Shown here piece by piece: positions 31,351 through 41,960 of a stretch of 64,000 bases of DNA. Below the pieces are notes generated by a model. That model was not told where the DNA came from and did not search any database. It was given only the letters and a program-made list of their open reading frames with translations. The DNA is from Craspedostauros australis (taxonomy: Eukaryota; Bacillariophyta; Bacillariophyceae; Mastogloiales; Achnanthaceae): the NCBI GenBank assembly GCA_026770025.1, contig JAMXDE010000015.1:1426001-1490000 (forward strand). Reading direction: 5' to 3'. Every line of letters begins with the position of its first letter. Position 1 is the stretch's first letter. Made by a program: the position numbers and the translations under genes.

Positions 31351-33514
31351 TGGAGGTGGTTGTAAGGGTCATAATTTCATAACTGGTCAGCCTCGTTCAC
31401 CCCGATTTCAAGTCACTAACGTCAGTCCCGTATAAAAATCTGCCCCCAAGACTAAATCAGTGCCCGTCAATCCATTGATTCCTTCCATGCATCACCATTT
31501 CTCTCCACGACCATTTTCCTTGTGTGACCCCATTCAGGGTTGTCATGTTGTCATTTGTGGATTGTTAAGATAAGCATTATGTACATCCTATTATATTGTG
31601 GAGAGTATAGTATACTTCTCATGCCATAGGATGAGTCACTGTGCTCCATTGTATTATATCATATTATGCTGTGGAGTATTCGCAAGTGTTGCTGTTGCCG
31701 TGAATGTAGACGTGAACGTGTAGGGATGCCAAAAACAACCCTGTGCTACTTGACACAACACGCACAAGGGGGGAAACGCACAACAGAGCCCAATCGTCCA
31801 CAACATGAGGAATCAACGCAACACTGAAGCTGTCACAACATCACTACCCACTCTGTTGGATACCATCGCAGTCTGATATCGACCAACAATGACGGCATCA
31901 TTCTCGTCCACAGTGAGGACAAGCCATGTATTAGTGTTGTAAGAGCTATCTAAATATATCTAACCCTAATGGACAACATGCCACATAGATGCCTAACAAG
32001 GTCATGTTGTCCAATTCAACATTGACAGGATTATGCTCGACCTCGCTGAATGGGGTCGTATGTTGACACATTCACAGCTTCAGTGTCGCACATCTCTTGC
32101 TGCTTCACACATTCACAAATACATGTGTCTTGCCTAAGTGCAGTTTTCAACTGCCATGAACCAGATGAATGTGTTTGTATGTACATATGTGTCGCTCCGT
32201 GCCATCCGCAGTTCATCTCCATACTACTCTCCAAGTGTCGTCGCTTTCCTGCTTCCCTCTGTCTTCCTTTCTCCACTGGCTGTGCTGCTGGTGTCCACTC
32301 CTTCATTCATTGAACGCTCAACATACCTATCCCAACCATCGCAGCATTCAGCGCAATTGTTTGCTCATCAATCGTCTCATTGTCAATGCTTTGATGATAC
32401 AAATGGCCATTGTAGCTTCCCACTCGCACCTTCTTTGCTTCTGGGTATCGTTGATACATTCCACATCTTCCTTTGCTTTCTTCTCAAGAGCCATTGCTTT
32501 GTATGTCAGGTTACAATTGTCATCCATAGTCCCTGTTTCGTGAGAGTGCTCTTCCATTGCCTCAACTTCAGCCTCTGTCATGTCCATTGCTCCCTACGTC
32601 CTCCAAGATCTCTTCCAACCTTCCAACGAAGGCATATCCTACCAGAAATGGTTCTTCAATTCTGACTTGGAAGTCAGATACTTCATTGCAATGGCAGTGA
32701 CATTGATGTAGCCAAACTTACAACAGCAAATATATGATGGTCGTGGTGGCACCGTGTCTCACGGATCGACGGGCAACGCTTCAATGCCGGGCTATAGCAG
32801 TTATGCCAATCGATCGAACAATGGCCTGGTATGCCCGATGAAGTCGTAGAACTCCATGGAGTTGCCATGCTCTCAAATCAAAGACCTGAAAGATAATGCT
32901 TGATGATGGAAGATGCTTGAGCTAAGGTACCGACCCCACGCACACTTGTTGGCATGGTGTCAAGGATGCAGTGTGCCACAGCACACATGAGGAGGCGCTG
33001 CTGTGTAGCAAGATGCTTGAGAATGACAAGGATGACGGAAATCAAGGCAGCCTGGTGTCGGCGATGATACTGGAGGGTGGAAGTCATGATGGTGGGGGAA
33101 GATATGATCCGCTGGAGTTCATCAGATGATAAATACAGAGTTACACTAGGTGCATCTAAAGAAGGAGTTAAATTGCAACAGAGAGTTGCGATGCAATGGG
33201 TGGGCACGAACAATCAATTTGCAGTAGAGCACATCGGATCAATCTGGTGCGAGCACAAAGTTTTGCTCCGATGCAGCCGTTGAGAACGAATTTTGGACTA
33301 CCACGACTCATCAGAGAGATTATGAAATTATGAACGGTTTCCGAAGAGCGTTCATATTCGCGGACAAGGAGTTCATAATTATTTCGATTGACGTTATGTC
33401 GACGTTGACCCCCATTTCAACGAGGAGCCGAAAGGTATCTTGTGCCCTAAATGGAGCGATATGATTGGCCGAGAGGCCCAGATTATGAAATTATGACCCT
33501 TACAACCACCTCCA
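31351..33514. mobile_element. 2.16 kb unit with perfect 32-bp inverted ends, non-autonomous transposon candidate
   Basis: 31351-31382 (TGGAGGTGGTTGTAAGGGTC, then ATAATTTCATAA) is the exact reverse complement of 33483-33514. If the ends are taken one base in (GGAGG..CCTCC), an AGT lies on both sides, which fits a 3-bp target duplication of the PIF/Harbinger kind. The interior has no recognisable gene, so it would be mobilised in trans. The inner sequence at about 33320-33340 repeats part of the end (GATTATGAAATTATGA). The boundary and superfamily are inferred, while the inverted repeat is directly visible. Confidence 0.65.
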
Positions 33515-34705
33515 GTTGTTGAGTAGTTGTTCTGTGTGACATCAACATCAACAGTTCGTTGTTTTCGGTGATGCCAGGAATTCTTGGCGCACTTCAATCG
33601 TCTGCCTGTCATCCGTGATTGATCGTGATTGGGTGACGTACTTCATTTTGTCACGATCGTGGAATTGGTTTGTGAGTGATGACGACACACACAAACGCAC
33701 TCACAGAGATCACGGTCACCTGTCTGTTGTTGCGCAACCCCGTTCGACGATGGCCACCGACCGCAATGGTCAGAGATGAGAGGCGACATCGGCAGCGCCA
33801 TGATGGAACAGCCAAGGAAGAACCCACATCTGCTCACCATCTTCCTCGTACCGCATCCCTTGACACCATGAGCATACCTATGCTGTACAGCGGGACAATA
33901 CAATGAGGCATCAACATCCATGAGTACCAACAGTTGCAGCAGTACAGCGCCCAGGCTGATTCTCTGATCGGCATTCGATGCGATCATAACGAATGGAGTT
34001 GATGGAAGATGACGGTGTCAGACTACGGTGCTGGACTGCCGGGTCCGTGCGCTCCCGTGGAAAGGCACACATACACAAGCACACATCGCGTCAGCATCAC
34101 GCACTGCAGCGACAGGCTTTGGGAATCGCAGCCTCCTGCACGCGGTGACCACCGCAAGGCAGCAAGACAGCGAGGTGTCTGAAACAAATGCTGGCGACGA
34201 CACATGAAACCGCGCTTCATAGCATCAATTGCATTGATCCACCGGACCAACAGGTGCGGCACAAACTCAGCTGGCGTCAACGAAGCCGCAGCACATCATC
34301 GCCCATCGGTCACAAACGATCACAAACGAAGTTGATGCCAGCGCCGGTGCCAGGCTGGGAATCAGGTGGGATGAAGAAGGGCCGAACGCAGCAAGCACGT
34401 CAAAAGACATGCTGACGTAGACCATGATGGTTGGTAGAAAGACGAGACGTTGCCAAAGAAGGCTACGTACATCTGCACACCATTTCGCACGCCGCGGAAC
34501 TTCCATTCTTTCCACATTGGCGACATGCATTGGTCCTCTGCGCACGGACTGATTCAATGTGCTGCGAACGAACATGGGGCGAGTACTTCCAAGTAGAGTT
34601 TGGAGTCGAGTACTCGAGAGGTATCAAACGACTAGCAGCAATAGGTACGGCACGGCATTTCGGATCAACCCTTATATCATGGAATAGAATATCATATATT
34701 ATGAC
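33515..34705. other. Intergenic region, no gene recognised
   Basis: About 1.2 kb of short frames without domains. The right end is the 3' flank of the long ankyrin gene. Confidence 0.5.
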
Positions 34706-36635
34706 TTACCGTTGCCGTTTTGTCTTTGTCTCTATCTCGCCTTCCATCGACATGTCTGGACTGCAGGTCGGCCGATCCCTCTTCGCGGTGGGATGGCAAG
34801 CCAGCCTCGATTCGAGCAAAGCCAAGATCTTCACATCATGGGTTGCCTTCTGCGCACACTCCAATGCCGTATTGCCAGCTTTGTTCCGCACATGAACATC
34901 GATCTCTTCCAGCGTCATCAGATACTCGACCACCGTTGCCAGACCATACTTGACCGCACGGTGAAGGACTGTGTCTCCGTCATTGTTCATCATGTTCACA
35001 TCCACCGTCACGTTGCTCGATTCAATCAGCAGCTTGATCTTCTCCAGGCAGTCGTTACGGTCGTTGGCGTTGCTTCCGATATCGCTTTCGGTACCAGTGT
35101 CGACGCAGCAGATGCAATGCAATGGAGTATCACCATCACTATTCTGAAGCGTTGCGTCTACTGAGTCATGTCCCACCAACTGCTGAAGGGTGGACATTTC
35201 ACTCTCCTTGCTCATGCATGCAAGATGGAGAAGTGTGTTGCCAGCACGATTCTGGATGTTTGCAATTGGTTTGGCCTCTTCTATCAATCGTTTGGTGATG
35301 ACTGTATCTCCCACACGATTGTTGAGATGGGAGAGATTGCTGAGGTTGGTGGCGGCGATGAGTTGGTGTTGGATGAACTCGAAGAGGTGGGTGAGTCTGG
35401 TGGTATCATTCAACGGAACGAAAATATCTCTGCGGAAGGCGAGGTGCACAGGTGTGTCACCGTCATGGTTCTGGATGTTGAAGCTGCCGTTGGTCTTGGA
35501 CGATTGAAGCATGGACTCAATGGCGTCGCGTTCCTGACGCTTGCATGCAATGTGGAGAGGTGTATTCCCCCACCTGTTTTGAATCTTGAATAATTCATCG
35601 ATACTCAACTTGCTGTTGCTGTTGTGTTCGTTGTTGGCATTATTGGGTTGGTACTCTTCCAGCAGCAGCTTCAAGCAAGGTAAGAAGTTACGGCTGCCGT
35701 AAAAGCAAAGGCGATGCAATGGTGTGTTGCTGTCATTGTTTTGGGTACACATGTGGTTGGCTGTGTCAATTTTGTCACATTGGACCAGATACGCAATCGT
35801 ATCCTGAACATCAACACAGATTGTGTAACAAGCCAGGTGGAGAAGTGTATCACCATTGTTGTTGCGAATGTTGAGACTGACATTGTCACTGATATCATCT
35901 GATTCCACCAGGTATCGAAGGCAGCTGGTCCTCACATCCCGACATGCTGTATACAAAGGTGTGTCACCTTTGTTGTTCTGCTTGTTGATGTTGGCAGCAG
36001 CATCAACTTGGGGACATTGCACCAAGTACTTCAGCACATCGATGTGTCCTTGTTCGCAGGCATGGTGGAGTAAGCTGTTGCCATCAGTATCATCCATGAT
36101 GAAGTGGATTCGATCAGATTCCATCAAGTACTCAGCAAGATCTCTCTTTCCGCTCCTGCAAGCGAGATGGAGCAATGTCTGCCCTCTGTTGTTTCGGGCG
36201 TTGACATCCACATCGCTTCGATCAGATTGCATGAAGTACTCAATGGTATCTCTGTCTCCACGCTTGGACGCAATGTGCATGGGCGTATTGCCGTCCCTGT
36301 CTGGAATGTTGAAATCCACCTGAACGCGGTCGGATTCCATCAGATACTTCACGATATCCGTGTGTCCATTACAGCAAGCACGATGGATTGCTGTCATTCC
36401 AAAGCGATCCTGGAGGTTGACATCCACCTTGATTCGATCAGACTCCACCAAGTACTTCACAATGGCCATGTTTCCATGATAGGAAGCACGATGGAGTGGT
36501 GTATCGCCAAGTTCATGCACAACATTGCAAAGCGTGCCCTCCTCGCATGATTCGACCAAGGCCTGCACCGATGCCAAGTTGTTCCAATTGCATGCTTTGT
36601 ACAATCGTACAAGCCATCTGTCATTGGGGTCATCA
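34706..36635 (-). CDS. Long ankyrin-repeat protein, first exon not identified
   Basis: At least 632 residues, nearly all ankyrin repeats. I count about 15 units, each with a recognisable DTPLHxA core (for example GDTPLHRASYHGNMAIVKYL, GNTPLHIACKRQERDAIESM). Spacing is regular at first and irregular after the eighth unit, where Asn/Ser-rich insertions appear. The tail ends in KTKRQR, a possible nuclear signal. The coding-like frame has no ATG before the repeats. It reads DDPNDRWLVRLYKACNWNN back to an AG acceptor candidate at 36637-36636 (AACAG/TGATGACC on the minus strand) preceded by a pyrimidine tract, and meets a stop at 36655-36653. A short upstream 5' exon is therefore likely, or the gene has lost its start. 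The first in-frame ATG would cut into the second ankyrin unit. Role: protein-protein interaction scaffold, partner unknown. Confidence 0.75.
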
Positions 36636-37384
36636 CTGTTTCCATTCCAGTTTCATTTTGATTGCATTGTAGAATAGAGAATATGCCCCAGCGGATGCAT
36701 TCAGAGTTGGATGGAAGAGAGAGGAAGAGAGGGTGGATTGCGTCAATGTGAGTGTATGGCAAGTAGAAGCAGATGGCAGTGTCATGTGCGCTCAGCCTGC
36801 AGGTCCACATGTATGAGTACGAATGCACACAGGTGCGATCAAGAGGCAGGGGAACAAATGGAAATACTGGTTCGCAGACAGGAAGGTCGACGTCAAGTCG
36901 TTCATGCAAGGGAGGATACCACCATCCCCTCAGCCACACAGCTACCACGTTTTCATGTGTTGGCACATGTACGCATCCACTTCGGGAGACGCCAGCACAA
37001 GGGCAAGTGCGAGTACAAGTAGTGCACTCACATGGGCCTGCGCATGAGCATGTCCATGTGCATGGGTATGCGCGGAGGTGAGTTGAAAGATGGTGGGAAG
37101 GGGAGATCCATGCTGCGTTGACGGCGATCCGTACTCGCAACGATCTGCTCTTTGTTGTTGAGGCTTGGACAGCTGCGACTGTGCGATGTACAAATATGGG
37201 TATCGAGAAGGTCGAGTCCTCTCTCCTCGTATGCATGTATTGCACGGTTGTATATGAACTATGGAATAATACTATGTCAGTATGAACGGTTATGACTTGG
37301 TGACGGGTCCGGGTGGAATCAATGTGAATGGTTTGTGGTGTGCGGATCTGTTGATGTTGCTACTGTTTGTGTTGTGTTCTGCCA
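36636..37384. other. Intergenic region upstream of the ankyrin gene
   Basis: This should hold the missing first exon and promoter of the ankyrin gene if it is intact. A minus-strand pyrimidine tract lies at about 36700-36735. No exon could be assigned with confidence. Confidence 0.4.
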
Positions 37385-37551
37385 GCAAGGCACGGGAAAT
37401 TCGTTGAAAGTGTGTCCGGAGAACGGACAAACGCCCTTCGCCACACCAATCCCGTGTTCGAGGCACTCCTCGACGCCGACGAGCCAAGACCAACTCCGAT
37501 GTTCCAATCTGTGACAGTTAAAAAGACGTTATAGGCGGTAACGTCGATTTT

Positions 37552-37751
37552 ATTACTTTCATTGAAACGTCATTACTTTCATTGAAACGCGATTACTTTC
37601 ATTGAAACGCGATTACTTTCATTGAAACGCTATTACTTTCATTGAAACGCTATTACTTTCATTGAATCGTGATTACTTTCATTGAATCCTGATTACTTTC
37701 ATTGAATCGTGATTACTTTCATTGAATCGTGATTACTTTCATTGAAACGTC
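37552..37751 (+). repeat. Tandem array of a 20-bp repeat, 10 copies
   Basis: Ten exact-period units of ATTACTTTCATTGAA plus a five-base variable tail (ACGTC, ACGCG, ACGCT, TCGTG, TCCTG). The 15-base core is invariant and holds a TTCA-T-TGAA near-palindrome, as a protein-binding half-site pair might. Directly followed by unrelated sequence. Confidence 0.95.
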
Positions 37752-38450
37752 ACGACTGACATCGAATGTTTGTGGGAGTCTTTTGATTCACGATTTGACG
37801 AATCCACGTTTGGACATCCATTCGAACAAAAACAAAATCGTGCGCATGATGCAAACACACGCACAACAACAAGTGCTTGCCCTTACTGTGCAACACAATT
37901 CATAACATTACCACAAGCAGTAGAAGTAGGGTTCCAGATGTATAATATTATATCTTCCATAGTACAACTGTTGCTGTAGTGTTGTTACCATTTTGATTTC
38001 TGCTTGTCCTTCTTGCGTTGTTGCTGATACAAAGACTCATTTGGTTGATCGTCCTTGCCGTTTGGTCGATTGCGTCAGTCTCCCATTTGAGTATTTGGCT
38101 GAGGCAGAAGGATGTGATGGGAGTTGGGTGACGGATGCTTGGCTGTGGGTTGATGTGCCAACTAGATCAACGGAGTACTACTCCACCACTGGTAAGCGTC
38201 TCCGCTTCATGGTGGAAGCCATGGTGCTTGAGACAGGGCTGCCAGAGGTGTGGCCGTGCTACCCTAGTGGAATGGAGCATCTCTACACTTCCACATTGTC
38301 TACCTGGACGCAGGAAAATGCGTGGCAGGCTGACATGCGTATGTAGGTCTCCATTTCCCCTCTCTAACTGCCAAGACAGAACAACCAACTCATTAGGGAT
38401 GTAATCCTCCTAGTAGAATACTCCTAGAAGCAAGAGGCTATGATCAATCA

Positions 38451-40283
38451 ATGCCTGGTGCACCTGTAAGCCATATGGAAGTCAGACCTGCTCAACACAA
38501 ATGGGATGGCCATATGACAGCAAGTCCTACATCCCAGAGAGCACGCCAAACCTCATTTGAGTCTGAAATGGCTGCCGCTTGGATTGTGGTAGCTATCCCA
38601 ATGGAAACTATGGTGGTCAGCCATCATCTCCTGGCCAGGAGCCAATATTGTGATCAACAACATCTAAGCTAGGCCAAGGTCCTGATACGGTCTGTTTTCA
38701 AGGCATCCAGGCTACCTCTTGTTGGAGGACGGCCAGATAGTCCAGGAAGTGGGCCAAAGATCATTGTATTGGGCACGTAGAAGAGGGATCAGGGGAGGCA
38801 CGTATCATCACCAGACAGGCACCACCCTCATGAAGCCATTGCTACCAGTTCATGAACACTTGGCAAGGGGACTAGCTAGCCCCAGGCTGCATATTGAACT
38901 GCATCGATCCAACAGTGAGGATGAATGCAATCATCAGCCAGCTGGTCCGCAGCACCGAGTGCAGTCAATGATGGTCGGTCAAACAAATGGTGTCCACTGG
39001 TGGAGAGGAAGCCTTCATCACCAGTGTTGGCAACAGGAAATGTGTGGCCTGCAGGGACGGGTCATCCAAAATGGAATCGTCACTCCAGCCGCAGAAATGC
39101 AACCACCATTTCTGACCCCTGTCTCCACATTCACATTTGTGAACGAGGTGCCATGCGGGAACCAGCTGATGCAACCGCATCAAGCAGAGCTCACCGGTAT
39201 CTACAGCATATTTGCGTGGATCTATCATGCCAAATTGGTCCATGGGATCAAATGGCGCGTGCAGCTCGCCTGTGACAACGCGTCAGCACTTGTGGTTCTC
39301 GATCCAGCGCGCACCGTCAGGCTGGAGGATGCGGACAGCAATCTAGCAAGCACTACTCATTTCATTGCTTGCAACCTGCAGTCTTGAGCTACTGGATGGC
39401 ATGTCAAAGGGCGCCAGGACAACAAGGGGCTTCCTGTCAACGACCCTTGGGCGCACATGAACATGTTGGTGGACATGTTGGCAGGTTTGCACTGGCAGTG
39501 CATGGAGATACAAGGAAGCATTGCCTGGACGTCAGTGGTGCATGGAGAGAGTATAGCCTGCTATCATCTCCACACAAAGCTATCCCCCCCTCCCCTGTCA
39601 CATATGAGGCCATGCCAAGGCAGCTCTGGAATCGCCAATTCATGGATAGGTTCCTCTGGAGCCGGTTTATTTGTGAAGTCGGCCAAGACCAAGTTGCATT
39701 GGTGGCTGCAATGCCTGGGTTGAGTGAATCCAAACAATGCGCCACCTTCAAGCTAGTCCACAGCGAGATCATGTCTAGGAAACGGAATAAGCAGTGGCAT
39801 GTGCGGACCAGCAACAGGTGCCCAACATGCGGAAAGACCAAGTACATAAATCACATGTGGTTGTGCCAAGGCCTGCTCATGCAATCCACATGGAGTGAAG
39901 ATCTTTCGGAGATGTGACAGAAAATGAAGGCCTGGAAAACGCACCCCTTGGTCACCGCCGGTATCGTGGGGAGGCCAAGAAAGATCAGCAGAGGCGTGCC
40001 ACCGCTCAGCAGTTGGCAGAACTCTCCCTCTGATAACAATATCCGCAGACAGCAAGCGGACGTTGGATGGAACAGCTGCGCCCTTTCCTTGGCGATACTG
40101 TCGAAGTATCAACTGGGCTATGTAAATGGTTGGTCATGCACTTTGGCACTCAAGTCAGCTCCAACAGATGACCAACTGGATGACAACAGCTGCTGCATCC
40201 TGCACAACTTGCAGTACCACAGCACTGGCCACATCACCAGCCACACCAATGCAGCAACCAGATTCCGTACCCCCTCTTCGTGA
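38451..40283 (+). mobile_element. Fossil of a reverse-transcriptase-bearing element (RNase H and C-terminal part)
   Basis: A broken remnant spread over several frames, with a handful of breaks and no reverse transcriptase core left. Recognisable parts in order: an RNase H-like block (HQAELTGIYSIFAWIYHAK and LACDNASALVVL), a block like the diatom KGHQD..WAHMNMLVDMLA region, and a Cys/His motif (CPTCGKTKYINHMWLCQ). These match the C-terminal part of diatom proteins annotated as reverse-transcriptase-domain proteins (from memory). Which retroelement class it belongs to is unclear. Decay suggests an old insertion. No repeats at its ends were found. Confidence 0.6.
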
Positions 40284-40995
40284 GTGGAAGAGTAGAAAGG
40301 AGGAGGAGAAAAGTGCAGTCGGTGCATTGTCATGTGAATTGAGTATAATCCTTGAGCTGTTATTGTGATTAGACCAATGGTGTGCTCCACTTCATCTGTG
40401 TGGCTCGCATGTACAAGGGTTCACTGTGGCTGCAGGTTCAAGCAACAATCAACTCCTATATGGATTCTCATGAGGTATAGGTACACTGGTGCAGTTCTTG
40501 TGGTGGGGATGTGGCAGTTTGGAGGGATGGCGACAGACATGCCTGAACACAAGTGATGGCCAGTACTTATTTATGGGAAATCTCTACATACCTTCAGCGA
40601 TGGCACTGCTGCTGATGCAGCACTGATAGTTGTGGAGCACTTGTACATACTAGCGTGAGCTACTCTGCCATACCACACAAACATGATATAATATAATATA
40701 ATATAAAATAATATAATAGATCACAGTCTCTCTCGCTCTCGCTCTGGCTTTGCAGTTGTGCTGTGTCACAACAATGCCAAATAGAGAATGTACCAATCGT
40801 GCAAAGTACGCAATGGTAGTACTTGCACCAAGAACACATGCATAACCAGCGTTATCGTTCGCTGCATTCACTGATGCACGCAGCACGCACGTTCTCGTTT
40901 TGGAACCACACAAAACTGATCCATCGTGTGTGGGTTGTGTCGAGTTTCGACAAAATCGTGTGAGTCGTGTTTTCGTCGTTCAGTCGTGGTCCGAC
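40284..40995. other. Non-coding stretch before the second 20-bp array
   Basis: No gene was recognised. It contains an AT-rich patch (ATATAATATAATATAATATA type) at 40685-40718 and a CTCTCGCTCTCGCTCTGG run at 40730-40748. Confidence 0.5.
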
Positions 40996-41155
40996 ATTAC
41001 TTTCATTGAAACGTCATTACTTTCATTGAAACGCTATTACTTTCATTGAAACGTCATTACTTTCATTGAACCGTGATTACTTTCATTGAATCGTCATTAC
41101 TTTCATTGAATCGTCATTACTTTCATTGAAACGTCATTACTTTCATTGAATCAGT
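40996..41155 (+). repeat. Tandem array of the same 20-bp repeat, 8 copies
   Basis: Eight units with the same ATTACTTTCATTGAA core and variable tails as at 37552-37751, in the same orientation, 3.2 kb away. The last unit differs in its tail (TCAGT). Shared exact core in two separated arrays implies common origin. Confidence 0.95.
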
Positions 41156-41328
41156 TTGTTGTCATTGGAGTTCGCTTTTTAAACAGATAGACGTTAAAAA
41201 CGTTATTCTAGAACGATTGGTGCAATCAGTTGAGTCGAACTTCAACATCGCTTCAGCGATTCAAAGTAAATCGTCGGAGTGGTCGAACGCGCTCTAAGTC
41301 GTGTTTCAACGGTTTTCCCGTGCCTTGC

Positions 41329-41960
41329 AGAGATGTGCGTGTTTGTGATGGATCTTCGTGTTGGTCATTTGCGTGTTTGGATTCCGATTTGTTCGCATAC
41401 CTCTAGCTTGACTGCGACTAGTGTGTTGTCCGCGAAGGATGGTTCTCATTCCTTGTTCTTGCACACGCATCACACCCACGTTCCGTCAACTTTGGTTGTC
41501 CTGCCGGTCATGGATGCCCTTTTCTCAACATGTCCAGATCGGCACCTCTTCCTCTGTTCCACTTCGTTCCATCTCAAGTCGTTTCGTTCGTACCCAACAC
41601 TTCGCACAACCCAGACCTGGACATGACGAGGATCTGCATTCCACGTTGACGGTCCTCCTCGACGAGCCGTGAATGGCATGAGTACAGGCTCGTACCGAAG
41701 TATTATGTAAGATAATATTTTAAAATAGAATACAATACGAGTATGGTAAACCAAGATGAATCCATTACTTCTGCTAATTGAATGATCGTAGGCCACGTAG
41801 AGTAGAGTACGACAGCTGCTCCAGCTCACCCTATCATCTCCCACTCGTATTGTGAAACTTCAGAAGGGATGATTCCTGTTGCGAGACATGGACGAGAGTA
41901 GCGCGCAGTTTGCTATCTATTGCAATAGTAGAGAGCATTCAAGTTGTTCCGACCCACAAT
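41329..41960. other. Intergenic region, 3' flank of the methyltransferase gene
   Basis: No gene was recognised. Short frames on both strands lack motifs. Confidence 0.5.

Larger units (their letters stand above)
37385..41328. mobile_element. 3.9 kb unit with 25-bp inverted ends and two internal 20-bp repeat arrays
   Basis: 37385-37409 (GCAAGGCACGGGAAATTCG, then TTGAAA) and the reverse complement of 41304-41328 match at 23 of 25 positions. Just inside each end lies an array of the same 20-bp repeat (37552-37751 and 40996-41155), both in the same orientation. No target duplication was found and no transposase is present. The inner DNA includes an old reverse-transcriptase-type fossil. A non-autonomous DNA transposon or other composite unit is the best guess. 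The ends and arrays are visible, the class is not. Confidence 0.5.

Noticed and set aside
36457-37245. 262-codon minus-strand frame overlapping the 5' end of the ankyrin gene
   Set aside because: His/Cys/Thr-rich with no domain. It overlaps the true ankyrin frame. Part of it might contain the missing first exon, but nothing supports a specific choice.
37552-37751. CRISPR-like array
   Set aside because: The repeat is 15 invariant bases with only five variable bases between, far too short for spacers, in a eukaryotic nuclear setting.
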